Both the position numbers and the translations under genes were made by a program. From Photobacterium salinisoli (GTDB lineage: Bacteria > Pseudomonadota > Gammaproteobacteria > Enterobacterales > Vibrionaceae): a stretch of DNA of 64,000 bases. The notes beneath the pieces are model-generated. The model was not told where the DNA came from. It was given only the letters and a program-made list of their open reading frames with translations, and did not search any database. The stretch spans positions 1,240,001 to 1,304,000 of the forward strand of contig NZ_QZMS01000007.1 of assembly GCF_003614885.1 (NCBI RefSeq). Direction: 5' to 3'. This document shows positions 36,238-48,005 of this stretch, one piece after another (the stretch's first letter is position 1; each line of letters starts with the position of its first letter).

Positions 36238-39200
36238 TTAAGCCGGGTCTAACTCGAGTTGTCTGCCCGGTTCCGGCTCACCTTTCGGTTCCTGGCCAAA
36301 ACCACGTAAACCGACCACATGGACATGTTCCCGATCTTTAAAGATCTTACGCACAAGCTTGTAGGTGGTCCCTTTCTCCGGGCTGATGTTCTCTGGCGCG
36401 GCAATCAGCAGTTGCATGTCCAGACGATCACACAGCTCAAACAGAGTGGCGATAGACTTGGCATCCAGTCGTGCGGCCTCATCCAGGAACAGCAGACGGC
36501 ATGGGATAATGTCTTTTCCACGCAGACGGCGGGCTTCTTCTTCCCAGCTCTGCACAACCATCAGCAGGATAGCCTGACCTGTACCAATGGCCTCACCGGT
36601 TGACAAGGCGCCCGATTCGGCCTGCAGCCAGCCATCTGTACCACGATTCACTTCAATGCTGAGTTCCAGATAGTTCCTGTAGTCCAGCAACTCCTCACCC
36701 AGGGTTTGCGGTGAACGCTGACCCATATCAATATGCGGGTTCAGTCGCTGGAACAGCTTGGCAATGGCCTCAGAGAAGGTCAGACGGTTATTGCCGAACA
36801 AATCCTGATGCTGATCCTGCTGATCGGCCAGGCCCGTCAGCAGGGATTCATGGGTTTCACGCACGTTAACATTCAGACGCACGCCTTTCACCTGACCAAA
36901 ACTGATGTTCTGCAGGCCCTGGTTGAGCATCTTGATGCGGTTTTGCTCCCGCATAATGGTTTTACGGATGATATTCGCCACGCTGTCTGAGCTGATAGCC
37001 AGACGCTTTTCACGTGCCGTCAGCTCTTCGGTCAGACGGGCCAGTTCGACTTCCATCTCTTCGATGGCCTCAACCGGATCGTCGGTACGGATAATATCGT
37101 GACGAATACGCTCACGCAGATGCTGGTACACCGCGATGTAGAACAGTACTTTTCGTTCCGGACGTGATACGTCTTCAGAAGCACGCAACGCATCACGCAG
37201 CGTTTCATTATCGGCCACTGCCAGGCGCAGTGCCCCGAGCGCTTTGTCAGACAGCGAGCGCAGTTCGTCGGCCGTCATGTAGGCCATTTCGCGGCGATGC
37301 AGGCGACGTTCAACATCACTCTCCCGTGCCAGACGCAATACCGCGCACCATCCCGCTTTGGTGTTCACCACCAGCGTACGTAAATCGATATAGTCTTTTT
37401 CTACCTTGCGCAGGCGCTTCACCAGATTGCGCATTTCCATATCCAGTGAGGTGGTGGCTTTTTCCAGCTCGCTGCGACGATTACGGGAACTGTGAAGACG
37501 TTCATGCAGCTCATCACGGCGCAGGCGAGCGCGCTCTTCCGCTTCAAGATCGGCGCGAACGCCCAGTTCCTGCAGCTCGCGCTCAAATTCCTGTACGGTT
37601 TCCTGCTTGGCCTGATGTGAGCTCTTCAGCGACGCCAGCAACTGGTTGTACTGGTTGCTCTGCGTCTGAGCCTGTTTCAGGCTCTCACGGTGACGGGTAC
37701 GTTCACGTTCAGCCGTTTCCAGTTTGGACTTCAGTTGCTCGTTGAGCTCAGAGCTCTTGCTCAGCAGCTCAACGGCATCGGCGTAGCCAAAGTGGTGGCG
37801 ACGTTCGACCAAATCGGCCAGGGCAAAAATCTGACTTTTCAGTGTCTGAAGTGCCTGGTCCGCTTCCTGATACTCAGCCTGCATAGCATCAAACCGCTCA
37901 GGGTCTGTATCCAGTGCTGACACCAGAGTTTCCAGCTCTTCCAATGCCTTACCGTGGCGCTCAAGATAATGACGCGCTTCATCAATCTGGGAGAGCTGCT
38001 GCTCCACCTCTTCAAGACGGGCGGCGATAGTCTCATCTTCTAACAAGGCCACGACCGGCTGCAGTTTGGATAACAGCGACAAACCTTCACGTGCCGCGGT
38101 AAGCTGGCTTCGCTGTTGCTGCTCAGTGGCTTCAGTGTCGTTCAACTGACGCTGAATCTGATTACGCTTTTCACGAGCGGCGCGAATTGCTTCTTCCGGA
38201 TCGGGATCAAAAGCGACCGCCAGGTGACTGGCCACAAAAGCATTGAAGCTCTGGTACAAACGCTGAAGCTTCTGGGCATCAAAAGAGGCCTTGGCGTGAT
38301 CCTCGACAATCTGATCACGCTCTTCGCGTAAAATTGCCAGACGCTGCTCGCGGGCGGCACGGCCAAACAACGGCACTTTCGGGAAACGGGAATAACGCAG
38401 CTGCTGCTTATTAAGCTGAACACACACCGCCCCTTCCAGTTCGTCGACAACAAAACTGCTGTCATCAAACGAATCCGCTTCGCCTTCGATGATATACAGA
38501 TCGTCCGGACAGTCATCCAGCCCGGAGAGTTTCTCGCGGACAGAATCAATATCCTGCACCACGATGGCATGACGTGCAGGGCCATACATAGCACTGAAAT
38601 ACGGCGCATCATCAATCGTGATGTCGTCGTAAATCTCAGACAGTAAGGTGCCGCCCAGCACATCAGCAATCACACGCAGTCGGGAATCATCGCTGCCGCC
38701 AGGCAAGGCCAGACGTTCGATTTCATTTTCAACATTTTGCTTGCGCACTGCCAGTTTGTCTCTGGCATGAATGGCTTCACGCTCAGATTCCAGCGTCTGA
38801 TGCATGGCCGTCATCACGGCCTGACTGTCGTACAGATCCTGGTCAGATTGTTCAGCCAGTTTTTCCAGCGCATCACTGGCGGCAATCCAGGCCGGTGCTT
38901 TGCCTTCCTGCAGACTGATGTCTTTTGACAGTTGCTGTTCCTGGCGACGCAGCTCACTGCGTTTTTCCACCAGATCAGACTGATTCTGCTCCAGACTTTC
39001 CAGAGTCGCTTCATGACGGGCCTGTTCTTCAGCCAGTGCCAGTTCGCCATCAATTTCAACGGCAAAACGTTTAGCATAAGTGTCTGCCAGATCCTGGGCC
39101 TGACGCTGGTGACGCATGCTGCGCTCCAGATCGCGATACTGAGCACTCAGCTGTTCACTGCGCTGAGCAATCATTCGCAGTTCACGGCCTGTCGCCAGTA

Positions 39201-40698
39201 ATTCACGGGCTTTTTCACCTGCCGAGGCTCTTTCCACTGCACCCGCAATCGTCGTCACAAGCTGCAGGCCGCGCTCGAATTGTTTGGCAGCGGCCGCTGA
39301 CATATCCAGCTTGTGTTTCAGTGCCAGCAGTGCCGTGGTTTTACTGTCTTGCTGTTGTTTCAGCCTGGACAGCAGTTCAGCGGCATTTTCCTGATCCAGC
39401 GTCTCATCGGCCGAAATCTGACGGGCCTTTTCCAGCGCTTGAACGGCTTGCTGGTACTGTAAAGCGCGGGTTTGCTGCGCATCCAGCGCCTGCTGATAAT
39501 CGGCCAGCTGAGATTTCAGGCTGTCGACCTCGTCTTCACTGAGCATGGCCTGTTCTTCCGCCATGGCCAGTTGCTCGGCCGCTTCTTCAACAATCATGAC
39601 CTGCTCTTCCAGACGCTCAGTCAGCTCCAGAAGATCATCACGGTAACGCTCTATTTTTTCCTGCTGGCGAACGGCCGTCTGAACCAGTTGCAAGTGATCC
39701 GATGCCGCCTGATGATCCTGCTCCAGCGCACTCTCGTTCTCTTTCAGCTCATCAAGCTCTTGCGACAGGTTGCCGAACACCTGCTGTTGATCAATCAGCG
39801 TCTGGCGTGAGCCCAGCAATTCGCTGCGCAGGCCAAGTGTCTGTTCCAGCTTGACACGTCGCTCATTGGCGTGACGCATGTAATCGGCCGCCACATAATT
39901 GGTCGCTTCGGTGATCAGATGTTTAAACAGGTCACGATCGCTCTGGGTAACCTTGATGGCTTCAAGCGTCATGCGGTTTTCACGCAGCGCCGCTTCCATA
40001 TCCTGGAAAGCTTTTTTCACACCAGAGTTATGCGGCAGCAGGTAATCGCGCAGCGAGCGTGTAATGGCACTGGAAATACCGCCGTACAGCGATGCTTCAA
40101 TTAAACGGTAGAACTTAGACCTGTCGGTACTGTTACGCAGCTTCTTCGGCAAGACACCGAATTCAAACATCTGCGTATGGTAGTCGGTAACAGAAGAGAA
40201 GGTTTTGAACTGCACACCTTCGTACTGAGACACTGCGTCTTTCACTTCATTGATCTGACGCACCCGTGCCTGGTTCTCCGACAGGGTTTCCACCAGAATA
40301 TCCGTCGGTTTCACCGCAGACGGCAAGCCTTGGATCAGGAAAGGTTTGATGTCGACTTTTTTGTCCCGGCCCGCAACCTGCTGCAGCTTAACCGCAAAAA
40401 TGATGCGCTGGTTCTTAGAGTTGACGATATCGAGAGCAGAATAACAGGCGCCAGGTTTAAGCTTGCCGTGTAATCCCTTGTCACGGGACGCATTGGAACT
40501 TCCCGCTTCTGTGGTATTACGAAAGTGCAGCAGGCTCTGATCAGGGATCAAAGACGTGATAAACGCAGCCATAGTGGTGGATTTACCCGCACCATTACCG
40601 CCGGAAAGTGTGGTGACCAGTTGGTCAATATCAAATGTCCGGGCAAAGAAGCCGTTCCAGTTAACCATGGTCAGAGATTGGTACTTACCGCGCTCCAT
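36238..40698 (-). CDS. mukB: Chromosome partition protein MukB
   Basis: SMC-like ATPase that compacts and segregates the chromosome with MukE and MukF. The product is 1486 residues, the same length as E. coli MukB. The head has Walker A (GGNGAGKST, residues 33-41) near the start and, near the end, the signature [13 protein letters not shown] (about 1363) and Walker [13 protein letters not shown] (about 1400). Between lie two long coiled coils flanking the hinge (about 650-800). It overlaps mukE by one base and is the last gene of cmoM-mukF-mukE-mukB. Strong terminator 14 bases after. Confidence 0.98.
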   Translation of the reverse strand: MERGKYQSLTMVNWNGFFARTFDIDQLVTTLSGGNGAGKSTTMAAFITSLIPDQSLLHFRNTTEAGSSNASRDKGLHGKLKPGACYSALDIVNSKNQRIIFAVKLQQVAGRDKKVDIKPFLIQGLPSAVKPTDILVETLSENQARVRQINEVKDAVSQYEGVQFKTFSSVTDYHTQMFEFGVLPKKLRNSTDRSKFYRLIEASLYGGISSAITRSLRDYLLPHNSGVKKAFQDMEAALRENRMTLEAIKVTQSDRDLFKHLITEATNYVAADYMRHANERRVKLEQTLGLRSELLGSRQTLIDQQQVFGNLSQELDELKENESALEQDHQAASDHLQLVQTAVRQQEKIERYRDDLLELTERLEEQVMIVEEAAEQLAMAEEQAMLSEDEVDSLKSQLADYQQALDAQQTRALQYQQAVQALEKARQISADETLDQENAAELLSRLKQQQDSKTTALLALKHKLDMSAAAAKQFERGLQLVTTIAGAVERASAGEKARELLATGRELRMIAQRSEQLSAQYRDLERSMRHQRQAQDLADTYAKRFAVEIDGELALAEEQARHEATLESLEQNQSDLVEKRSELRRQEQQLSKDISLQEGKAPAWIAASDALEKLAEQSDQDLYDSQAVMTAMHQTLESEREAIHARDKLAVRKQNVENEIERLALPGGSDDSRLRVIADVLGGTLLSEIYDDITIDDAPYFSAMYGPARHAIVVQDIDSVREKLSGLDDCPDDLYIIEGEADSFDDSSFVVDELEGAVCVQLNKQQLRYSRFPKVPLFGRAAREQRLAILREERDQIVEDHAKASFDAQKLQRLYQSFNAFVASHLAVAFDPDPEEAIRAAREKRNQIQRQLNDTEATEQQQRSQLTAAREGLSLLSKLQPVVALLEDETIAARLEEVEQQLSQIDEARHYLERHGKALEELETLVSALDTDPERFDAMQAEYQEADQALQTLKSQIFALADLVERRHHFGYADAVELLSKSSELNEQLKSKLETAERERTRHRESLKQAQTQSNQYNQLLASLKSSHQAKQETVQEFERELQELGVRADLEAEERARLRRDELHERLHSSRNRRSELEKATTSLDMEMRNLVKRLRKVEKDYIDLRTLVVNTKAGWCAVLRLARESDVERRLHRREMAYMTADELRSLSDKALGALRLAVADNETLRDALRASEDVSRPERKVLFYIAVYQHLRERIRHDIIRTDDPVEAIEEMEVELARLTEELTAREKRLAISSDSVANIIRKTIMREQNRIKMLNQGLQNISFGQVKGVRLNVNVRETHESLLTGLADQQDQHQDLFGNNRLTFSEAIAKLFQRLNPHIDMGQRSPQTLGEELLDYRNYLELSIEVNRGTDGWLQAESGALSTGEAIGTGQAILLMVVQSWEEEARRLRGKDIIPCRLLFLDEAARLDAKSIATLFELCDRLDMQLLIAAPENISPEKGTTYKLVRKIFKDREHVHVVGLRGFGQEPKGEPEPGRQLELDPA

Positions 40699-41426
40699 CA
40701 GGCGTGTTCCTCTTGCTCTGTTTCTTCATCACTTGCAGTGTCATTCGGTTGCTCTGCCTCAATCAGACTGGATTGGGTCGGCAATTGCTGATGCACGATG
40801 GCTTCACCGTCACGGATCAGGCGAAGCTGAGCCTCTCGGATGTCATCACTGTTACGTACATCCGCACCAAAGCGGAACACCGCTTCACTGATACGGAATT
40901 TACCGCTGTCACCCAGCATGATCACCATGCCCAGACGACGCATACGGCGCAGGGAAGTTTTCACTTTGTCGAACAGCTTTTCACGATCCAGATCAGAGCC
41001 TGACGCCCGGTTGGTCACCAGCTTCATGAGTTTCTTTTCATCGGCGAGCGACAGAAGCTCATCAAACAGTTCCTGATTGGTAAATATTCCCTCATGGGCC
41101 AGCCGTTCAGGGCTCAGGTACAGGAAACACAGCACTTTTCCAACCAGCATATCCAGTTCAGAGAGCACGGAGCGGCCAATCAGCGAGGTGGAGCGAGGTC
41201 GCAGATAGAAGAAGCCTTCCGGCGCCCTGACCAGTTCAGCGTTGTAGCGCTTGTAAAACAGCATCAGGTCCTGCTCAAACTCCAGCAAAAACGCATGATT
41301 ATCCAAATCTTCGCTAGACACATGGCGGCCCGATCGCAGTGCATTATCCAATGCCGGGAACAAAGGGTTGGCAATGGCTTTGGCCAGGTTCTCTGGCATA
41401 AATTCTTCAATATTTGTCAATGACAT
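40698..41426 (-). CDS. mukE: Chromosome partition protein MukE
   Basis: Winged-helix accessory protein that binds MukF and links it to the MukB heads. The product is 242 residues (E. coli 234). Family marks are [60 protein letters not shown] and [20 protein letters not shown]. The C-terminal tail is acidic (about 15 residues rich in D and E). It overlaps mukF by 20 bases and mukB by one, a tight arrangement for stoichiometric synthesis. Confidence 0.97.
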   Translation of the reverse strand: MSLTNIEEFMPENLAKAIANPLFPALDNALRSGRHVSSEDLDNHAFLLEFEQDLMLFYKRYNAELVRAPEGFFYLRPRSTSLIGRSVLSELDMLVGKVLCFLYLSPERLAHEGIFTNQELFDELLSLADEKKLMKLVTNRASGSDLDREKLFDKVKTSLRRMRRLGMVIMLGDSGKFRISEAVFRFGADVRNSDDIREAQLRLIRDGEAIVHQQLPTQSSLIEAEQPNDTASDEETEQEEHA

Positions 41427-42735
41427 TGGCTTGTACCTTGGCTCCGTAGTCGTTGATCAGTTCCCAATCAGGCTGAATCGCACTGAAATCCGACTCGGAA
41501 TAACCGAGCTTCACGGCCTGATCAACAATAATACGAGCTAAATCAAAATGTTGCGCATGGGAATGCTGGGTCAGATATTCTCGGATCAAGGTGCCCAGAT
41601 TGATGGCGGCACCCTGCGATTTATGGATATCCAACATTTCAGCAATTCTTTCACTGAGCTGATCGTTAACCTGGCTCAGTTCTTCAAATTCAAGCGTTTC
41701 CGGCACTATGCCCGTCACTTCATCGTCGCGAAGGACCAGTTCTTCATCGCGCATGTCGAGCAGGCGTTCAGCATCGGCGTAAGTGAGCTGCCATGGCGCG
41801 TCGAAAAACTCAGCGACCGACTGGCGCAAGCGCTGGCTGAAGGCACGGTTTTTGTCCATATCAATGGCGGTACGGATAAACTTATGCACATGCCGGTCGT
41901 AGCCGATCCACAAGTCTATTGCCTGCTGGCCCCAGTTGATGATCCGGTCCAGCTTTGCCTGCAGGGAGTACACCATGCCTTCGACATATTCCAGCTCCAG
42001 ATCCGAGGTCGTGCTTATTGCATCCTGAATGGCCAGTAGCTGGGTTTGCAGCTGATCCCCGGCGGCTTGCAGGGTATCCTGAAGCTCGCGCAGGGTACTG
42101 GAGGTTTCATTGAGCAGACTTTCACAATTGGTGATGGCCGCACGCCAGTCCTGATTAAGCAGTTCAGCAATGTCTTCTTTCACCTGCTGCTGCTGTTCGT
42201 CCATGGTGCGCTGATTCAGATCAATACGATCAAAAATCTCGGCCACTGAATACTTCAGTACCGCATAAACGTTAATTTTCCAGTGCTGTTCATCGCCGCC
42301 TTCATGGGCAGCCACCGCGGCTTTGGTCAGCTCATCGGCCACCATAGCCAACTGAATCGACAGCTTCATTGATGAGAATTCGCGGTGACGGGCGTAGTAA
42401 TCGGCAATACCCAGTGCCAACGGACTGAGCCGGTAGATACTGGCACCTTCTGTCATTTCACTGGTAAAACGGGAAATCAGACGCTGGCGCACCAGTTCAT
42501 TGATTGCGTTATTGGCGCGGAAAACCAGGGTGTCTTTCGACTGGTCAAACATATCGCTCACAATCTTGAACGCGTCAACCAGTTCACCTTCCCCCAGTTC
42601 CTCATCCAGACGCTCGCCACTTAACACGGCAATCGCCAATAAAAATGCCAGTCTTTCCGTTGGCAGGTTAAGGGCGAATTCATGTTGTTTCACCCAGGTC
42701 ACCAGCTCAGGAACAGTCTGGGATTGGTCACTCAT
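41407..42735 (-). CDS. mukF: Chromosome partition protein MukF (kleisin)
   Basis: Kleisin of the MukBEF condensin, 442 residues (E. coli 440). It dimerises through its N-terminal winged-helix domain ([20 protein letters not shown]), contains a helical middle ([20 protein letters not shown]) and a C-terminal winged helix ([20 protein letters not shown]) that binds the MukB cap. The acidic [20 protein letters not shown] stretch precedes the MukE-binding linker. Its start lies 50 bases after the cmoM stop; its end overlaps mukE by 20 bases. In E. coli binding of magnesium by an acidic segment is reported, not testable here. Confidence 0.97.
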   Translation of the reverse strand: MSDQSQTVPELVTWVKQHEFALNLPTERLAFLLAIAVLSGERLDEELGEGELVDAFKIVSDMFDQSKDTLVFRANNAINELVRQRLISRFTSEMTEGASIYRLSPLALGIADYYARHREFSSMKLSIQLAMVADELTKAAVAAHEGGDEQHWKINVYAVLKYSVAEIFDRIDLNQRTMDEQQQQVKEDIAELLNQDWRAAITNCESLLNETSSTLRELQDTLQAAGDQLQTQLLAIQDAISTTSDLELEYVEGMVYSLQAKLDRIINWGQQAIDLWIGYDRHVHKFIRTAIDMDKNRAFSQRLRQSVAEFFDAPWQLTYADAERLLDMRDEELVLRDDEVTGIVPETLEFEELSQVNDQLSERIAEMLDIHKSQGAAINLGTLIREYLTQHSHAQHFDLARIIVDQAVKLGYSESDFSAIQPDWELINDYGAKVQANVIDKY

Positions 42736-42785
42736 CCGTTGTCCTTATTTGTTAGATTTATTACTTGCAACCGGCTTTATATTTC

Positions 42786-43580
42786 TTACTGCAACGGTTT
42801 CTGAGCGTATACATGGATATACCGCCCTAATGATAAATACGGTTCCTGACGGCAGAGACGCTGCTCCATCGCCAGTAATTGTTCAAGACTGTACTCACCC
42901 ACCCGGTCGGTTCGCATGTAATCATGGAAAGTCCTTACACCGGTTTTACCCAAAATGGTAAATCCGCCTTCCGTGAGCCATGCATACACCTCTTCCGGTG
43001 TCTGCGCCGACTGGGGCTGTAGCTTGAATCGTTTGCGGTGTGGCATCCCTTGTTCGACGTGGGTTAGATTACCGCAAATAAGGTTCTTAAACAGCAAGCC
43101 ATTATGGTTATAGAACATGACGGAAACGATCCCGCCCGGTTTCAGTTGCTTCATCAGGTGTTCGAGGGCTGCACGCGGATCGCTCAGCCATTCCATCACC
43201 GCATGGAACAAAATCAAATCGACCGGCTCATCCAGATAATGATCAACCTGCTGCACCGGACAATGTATGAGTCGATATTGCTCAAGCAGGCCATTTTTGG
43301 CAATTTCCGCACCTGCCAGTTTCAGCATTTCTCCAGAAAGATCACATAAAGTGATTTTATGACCACGTTTCGCAATTAATTGCGACAACTGTCCCATTCC
43401 GCCGCCAGCATCCAGCACATGCAATACTGTGCCCGGCTCTGCTGACGTCGCGTCAAGGGTATGTAAAATCTGCTCCAAATCTTGCCATACGACAGTCTGA
43501 CGGATCAGCCCTTTTGCTGTACCGTAGATGTTTTCTGAGAACTTTTGGGCTAAATCATCAAAATTTCGATCTCTGATCAC
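42786..43580 (-). CDS. cmoM: tRNA 5-carboxymethoxyuridine methyltransferase CmoM (SmtA)
   Basis: SAM-dependent methyltransferase that makes the methyl ester of cmo5U at the wobble position of some tRNAs. The product is 264 residues (E. coli 261). SAM motif I is VLDAGGGMGQLSQLIAKRGH, motif II region ITLCDLSGEML, and the catalytic fold continues with ILFHAVMEWLSDP and LKPGGIVSVMFYN. It begins MIRDRNFDDLAQKFSENIYG as in family members. First gene of the muk transcription unit and divergent from elyC by 117 bases. Confidence 0.95.
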   Translation of the reverse strand: MIRDRNFDDLAQKFSENIYGTAKGLIRQTVVWQDLEQILHTLDATSAEPGTVLHVLDAGGGMGQLSQLIAKRGHKITLCDLSGEMLKLAGAEIAKNGLLEQYRLIHCPVQQVDHYLDEPVDLILFHAVMEWLSDPRAALEHLMKQLKPGGIVSVMFYNHNGLLFKNLICGNLTHVEQGMPHRKRFKLQPQSAQTPEEVYAWLTEGGFTILGKTGVRTFHDYMRTDRVGEYSLEQLLAMEQRLCRQEPYLSLGRYIHVYAQKPLQ

Positions 43581-43697
43581 GTCAGTTTTCGTTATGATAG
43601 TGGCCTAGTCAGATGCTTATTGTGTCACAAGCTTTAGAGTAATAAAGACTTGGAGCGCGTATTCAAGCTCAATTGCTGAAATTTCGGACGACCTGAT

Positions 43698-44510
43698 ATG
43701 TTTGAACTGAAAAAAATCTTGTCAGCTTTTTTGATGCCCCTTCCTTTGCTGCTGATCGTGGGCATGACAGGGCTGATGATACTGTGGTTTACCCGCCGGC
43801 ATAAGTTGGCCGGGTACATGCTGGCCGTCTCCTTATTGGGTATTTTCCTGGTTGCCTTCCAGCCTGTTTCCAGCAGCCTGCTGACCCCTCTGGAACGCCA
43901 GTATAAAGGCTATATTCCATCCGGACAGCCGGTTGATTACATCATGGTGTTAGGCAACAGCCATGTGGTCGACAAAGATCTGCCTATCACCTCTGAACTG
44001 TCACGGGCCTCGCTGATGCGCCTGGCTGAAGCCATACGTATCCATAATTTGTCACCCGGTTCCAAAATCATCCTGTCAGGTTATGACGGTGGTACTGAAA
44101 TCAGTCAGGCCCGGATGATGGCAAAAGTGGCCATCGCGTTAGGGGTCAATAAATTGGATATTCTTCTGCTGGAAACCGCGAAAGATACCTGGGAAGAAGC
44201 CTTTCAGGCCGCTTCTGTGGTTGGCAAGCGCAACCTGGTGCTTGTGACCTCAGCCAGCCATATGCCCCGCGCCATTGCCGAGTTTAATCAGGCAGGTCTG
44301 AATCCGATCCCCGCCCCTACCAACTACCTGGCCAGTGATGAGATCCACCAGCCCTGGCTGAAATACGCACCGAAAGCCCAGTATCTGGAGCAAACAGAGC
44401 GATTTTGGCATGAAACGCTCGGCAAATGGTGGCAGAAATTACGGGACATGGCCGACAGCGCTGCCCCCGTCAATGTCGTACAGCCCGTCACTAAAAGTAC
44501 CGCCGCCTGA
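43698..44510 (+). CDS. elyC: Envelope biogenesis factor ElyC (DUF218)
   Basis: Inner-membrane protein of 270 residues (E. coli ElyC/YcbC 259). Two N-terminal membrane segments (LLLIVGMTGLMILWF and AGYMLAVSLLGIFLVAFQPV) are followed by the DUF218 domain: VDYIMVLGNSHVVD, SELSRASLMRLAEAIR, IILSGYDGG, ETAKDTWEEA, LVTSASHMPRA. ElyC affects use of the undecaprenyl-phosphate lipid carrier and hence cell-wall synthesis at low temperature in E. coli. It is divergent from cmoM, in keeping with this conserved block. A hairpin follows at 44524. Confidence 0.93.
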   Translation: MFELKKILSAFLMPLPLLLIVGMTGLMILWFTRRHKLAGYMLAVSLLGIFLVAFQPVSSSLLTPLERQYKGYIPSGQPVDYIMVLGNSHVVDKDLPITSELSRASLMRLAEAIRIHNLSPGSKIILSGYDGGTEISQARMMAKVAIALGVNKLDILLLETAKDTWEEAFQAASVVGKRNLVLVTSASHMPRAIAEFNQAGLNPIPAPTNYLASDEIHQPWLKYAPKAQYLEQTERFWHETLGKWWQKLRDMADSAAPVNVVQPVTKSTAA

Positions 44511-44523
44511 GACACCTCAATTC

Positions 44524-44548
44524 GACAGCCAGTACACCACTGGCTGTC
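44524..44548 (+). terminator. Hairpin after elyC
   Basis: Perfect stem GACAGCCAGT / ACTGGCTGTC with a 5-base loop, 13 bases after the elyC stop. No U-run, so efficiency is uncertain. Confidence 0.55.
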
Positions 44549-44746
44549 ACTGCACTATCATTCCCTTCAATAGGTTACATCTTAACCAATATTCCATTTG
44601 GTTTTAACATGTTCGATTTTTGAATAGTTAAAGTAATTAGGAAGCATTCCTTAAACTCCGCTTAATCCCTATGATGCTGAAAACATTTTTTGACAGCTCT
44701 GTGCAACATGTTATGCAGGCTGGATACCTTATGAATAGAGAGATGT

Positions 44747-46135
44747 ATGTATCTAATCGTGAACCTGGCGGTATTTGCGCTGCTGATTGCCTTTCTGGTG
44801 AAACAACAAAAAAGTGATCAAACCCTGTCCAAGCGTGTGTTTACCGGCCTGGGGCTGGGTGTCATTTTCGGTGCTGCGCTACAGTTTATTTACGGCGCCG
44901 GACATGAAGCCATTGCCACCACGCTTAAGTATGTCGGTATTGTCGGTTCAGGCTATGTCAGCCTGTTAAAAATGATTGTGATGCCTTTGATCATGGTGTC
45001 GATTATTGCCGCTATCGTTAAAGTCAAAAATGCCGGTTCACTGGGCAAGATCTCAGGCCTGAGCATTGGCATCTTGCTGGCAACCACAGCCGTGTCTGCC
45101 CTGATCGGCATTCTGGTCAGCAACCTGTTTGGCCTGAGTGCTGAAGGCATTGTGCAGGGTGCGCGTGAAATTGCCCGCGGCGAAGCGCTGCAAACCCGTC
45201 TGGCCTCGGTAGAAACCCTGTCTCTGGCTGACATGATTATTTCTTTCTTCCCTGGCAATCCGTTTGCCGATCTGGCCGGCAGCCGTCCAACGTCCACCAT
45301 AGCAGTGGTGATCTTCTCGGCTTTTGTTGGTGTGGCAAGCCTGACGGTTATCCGCACTCAGCCTGAACTGGGTAAGAGCCTGGAAACTTTCGTCAATGTT
45401 GCGCAGGAAGTGGTCCGTACGCTGGTACGTATGGTACTGGCTCTGACACCTTACGGCGTACTGGCTCTGATGACCAAAGTCGTTGCCGGCTCTAACTACA
45501 GCGATATTCTGAATCTGCTGAACTTTGTCGTGGCTTCATACGTCGGCCTGGGGCTGATTCTGGTAATGCACCTGATCCTGGTCGCCGGTGTCGGTGTCAA
45601 CCCGGTGCGCTTCCTGAAAAAAATCCTGCCGGTGCTGACGTTTGCCTTCACCTCGCGTTCCAGCGCAGGCACCCTGCCGCTGAATATTGAAACTCAGGTG
45701 AAAAAGCTGGGTAACGGTGAAGCAGTGTCTAACTTCTCTGCCTCTTTCGGTGCCACCATGGGTCAGAACGGCTGTGCTGGTCTCTATCCTGCCATGCTGG
45801 CGGTCATGATTGCCCCTACCCTGGGTATTAACCCGCTGGATCCGGGCTTTATGATGACCTTGATTGCGATCGTCACTATCAGTTCCTTCGGTATTGCCGG
45901 TGTCGGTGGCGGGGCAACGTTTGCGGCGATTATCGTGCTGTCGGCACTGGATATGCCGGTGGCACTGGCTGGCCTGCTGATTTCCATTGAGCCTCTGATT
46001 GATATGGGTCGTACTGCAGTGAATGTCAGCGGCGCAATGACTGCCGGTACAGTAACATCCCGGGTGCTGGGCCAGGCTGACAACAGCATTTTCGACAGCG
46101 ATGAAGAAATCAGTGGTGAGCGGGCCAACGCCTGA
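44747..46135 (+). CDS. tcyP: L-cystine symporter TcyP (YdjN-like), DAACS family
   Basis: Secondary transporter of 462 residues (E. coli TcyP/YdjN 463), which it matches closely: MIVMPLIMVSIIAAIVKVKN, LTPYGVLALMTKVVAGSN, FAFTSRSSAGTLPLNIETQV, GATMGQNGCAGLYPAMLAVM and LISIEPLIDMGRTAVNVSG. It imports cystine and related sulfur compounds with a cation. Eight membrane segments and two re-entrant hairpins are expected. It is a single-gene unit with its own terminator; promoter region 44549-44746. Sulfur-limitation control by CysB is plausible but no site is identified. Confidence 0.93.
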   Translation: MYLIVNLAVFALLIAFLVKQQKSDQTLSKRVFTGLGLGVIFGAALQFIYGAGHEAIATTLKYVGIVGSGYVSLLKMIVMPLIMVSIIAAIVKVKNAGSLGKISGLSIGILLATTAVSALIGILVSNLFGLSAEGIVQGAREIARGEALQTRLASVETLSLADMIISFFPGNPFADLAGSRPTSTIAVVIFSAFVGVASLTVIRTQPELGKSLETFVNVAQEVVRTLVRMVLALTPYGVLALMTKVVAGSNYSDILNLLNFVVASYVGLGLILVMHLILVAGVGVNPVRFLKKILPVLTFAFTSRSSAGTLPLNIETQVKKLGNGEAVSNFSASFGATMGQNGCAGLYPAMLAVMIAPTLGINPLDPGFMMTLIAIVTISSFGIAGVGGGATFAAIIVLSALDMPVALAGLLISIEPLIDMGRTAVNVSGAMTAGTVTSRVLGQADNSIFDSDEEISGERANA

Positions 46136-46160
46136 CGAATCTGACTATCGTTATTAATCC

Positions 46161-46185
46161 ACAGCCCGGTCATTGACCGGGCTGT
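46161..46185 (+). terminator. Terminator between tcyP and the AcoR-type gene
   Basis: Perfect 11-bp stem ACAGCCCGGTC / GACCGGGCTGT with a 3-base loop, 25 bases after the tcyP stop, in a convergent intergenic region. The U-run is short (TTTG). Confidence 0.75.
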
Positions 46186-46208
46186 TTGCATTCAGGGCTG
46201 ACACATTC

Positions 46209-48005
46209 TTATGTCATGCCCATTTTTCGTAAGCGCCGGTACAAAGTATTGCGGCTGATACCCAGCACTTTCGCGGTGCGGGAAATGTTACCGCCGTTTG
46301 CGCGATAGGTATCAAGCAAGGTTTCTGAAATTGTGGTCTCAAGTTTACTGGCCGAATCTGGGGATTCACTCAACGTGATATCAGGTAGTTGTGCCACCAG
46401 ATGCTGAGGCAAATGCGCCAGTGTTAATTCAGCTTCGCCTTCTGCCAGCACCGCCGCGACTTTGAGCGTATTATCCAGCTCACGAATGTTGCCGGGCCAA
46501 TGGTAACTGGCCATCCGCGCTGCCAGTAACGGGCAGACAGACATAGCGGAGTCACTGTATTGTTGCAAAATGGCTTCCGTCAGTGCCACTTTGTCCTGTC
46601 GCTCTCTTAAAGCCGGCAAGGTCAGAATCAAGCCGTTAAGCCGATAGTACAAATCCTCGCGAAAGTGCCCTTTTTCCACCGCTTCTGCCAGATCTTTATG
46701 GGTTGCGGCTATGATACGGATATCCACGGTTACCGGCTGATTCGCACCGACCGGGAGCACTTCTTTTTCCTGTAAAACATGCAGCAGACGGGTTTGCGCC
46801 GTTAACGGCATGTCTGCGATTTCATCCAGAAACAATATCCCTTTATCCGCTTGCCTAATGCGTCCCTTCTGACCCTGACGGCTGGCACCGGTAAAAGCAC
46901 CCGGCACATACCCGAATAATTCCGACTCTATTAAAGCGGGTGATAACGCCCCGCAGTTGACCGCGACCAGTGGCGCATGCCGCCTAGAACTTTGACGATG
47001 CAGCTGTTTCACAAACTCGCCTTTACCCACACCGGTTTCACCCAGTACTAGTAAGCTGATATCTTTCTCGATCAACTTGCAGGCTTGCTGCCAGGCACGC
47101 TCTATCCTGTCATCACCAAAGTGCAGCGGACAAGATGGCGACAAGGTACTGGTACGACGGTAACCCGATACTGTGGCTGGCATTATTGGGTGCTTTTCAA
47201 AGATCAGAGACTGAGTATCGGACGTACCTTTTCGAGTATCGGCCATAATCTCATCCAACTGACGCCCCAATACCTGTGTCTGTCCCAACAGCCGCTCTGC
47301 CACCGTATTGTGAGCCAGTATCCGCCCTTCTTCATCCGTCACTAATATTCCCTGCCAGCCTGTTTGCAATAAGGCTTTATCACAAGCTAAATCAATGCGC
47401 ATCATGGCATTAGGCAACTGACACAGCAGCGCATTCTCGACCAGTTGGACCATATTCTGCACCAGCAGCCGGGTTTGTTCAGAATGCACCTGCTGTTCAC
47501 TGGTAATATCCAGCACACCAAGCAATTCGCCGGAAGCGCTGAACACTGGCCCGGCCGAGCAACTGATAAAGCGGTGCTGACGGATAAAATGCTGATCACC
47601 AACCACTGTGATAAATTGCTTCTCGGTCAGTGCATTACCTATCGCATTGGTTCCTTTTACGCCTTCCTGCCAGCAGACTCCGGACTCCAGTGAAATGGCG
47701 GTAAGGCGTTTTTCAAAACGGACCTGTCCCCACGCTTTGATGATCACGCCTTCAGTGTCACCCAGCAACAGACGGCTGTTGGTCCCCGCAAAAACCTGAT
47801 TAAACAGCGGGACGGCAAACTGTTCGACAAGCGCAATCAGCTTGCCAGCCAGCGCTCGCCTCTCGTCCAGCTGTTCATTGTTCAGCCGGATATTTTCCGG
47901 TGTTTGGCTCTCATTCAAACCCGCTAACTGGCAACGACGCCAGGAGTCAGCCAGCCAATCCAACTGTGAAGTACTTGCTTGAGTCGGCATGTTCAAGTGT
48001 TCCAT
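46209..48005 (-). CDS. AcoR-type sigma-54 activator (GAF-AAA-Fis)
   Basis: Bacterial enhancer-binding protein of about 598 residues. The N-terminal GAF-type sensor includes WQEGVKGTNAIGNALTEKQF (typical of AcoR) and a PAS-like segment ILVTDEEGRILAHNTVAERL. The AAA+ domain has Walker A GETGVGKG near 325, the sigma-54 contact loop GAFTGA near 370, and Walker B GILFLDEIADMP. The C-terminal Fis HTH is NGGNISRTAKVLGISRNTLY. It is divergent from an aldehyde dehydrogenase, so it most likely activates that gene in response to acetoin, ethanol or an aldehyde. The start (48005, or 47990) lacks a good ribosome site. Confidence 0.88.
   Translation of the reverse strand: MEHLNMPTQASTSQLDWLADSWRRCQLAGLNESQTPENIRLNNEQLDERRALAGKLIALVEQFAVPLFNQVFAGTNSRLLLGDTEGVIIKAWGQVRFEKRLTAISLESGVCWQEGVKGTNAIGNALTEKQFITVVGDQHFIRQHRFISCSAGPVFSASGELLGVLDITSEQQVHSEQTRLLVQNMVQLVENALLCQLPNAMMRIDLACDKALLQTGWQGILVTDEEGRILAHNTVAERLLGQTQVLGRQLDEIMADTRKGTSDTQSLIFEKHPIMPATVSGYRRTSTLSPSCPLHFGDDRIERAWQQACKLIEKDISLLVLGETGVGKGEFVKQLHRQSSRRHAPLVAVNCGALSPALIESELFGYVPGAFTGASRQGQKGRIRQADKGILFLDEIADMPLTAQTRLLHVLQEKEVLPVGANQPVTVDIRIIAATHKDLAEAVEKGHFREDLYYRLNGLILTLPALRERQDKVALTEAILQQYSDSAMSVCPLLAARMASYHWPGNIRELDNTLKVAAVLAEGEAELTLAHLPQHLVAQLPDITLSESPDSASKLETTISETLLDTYRANGGNISRTAKVLGISRNTLYRRLRKMGMT

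Noticed and set aside
37164-37745. 193-codon plus-strand frame inside mukB
   Set aside because: Antisense to the mukB coiled coil; no independent signals.
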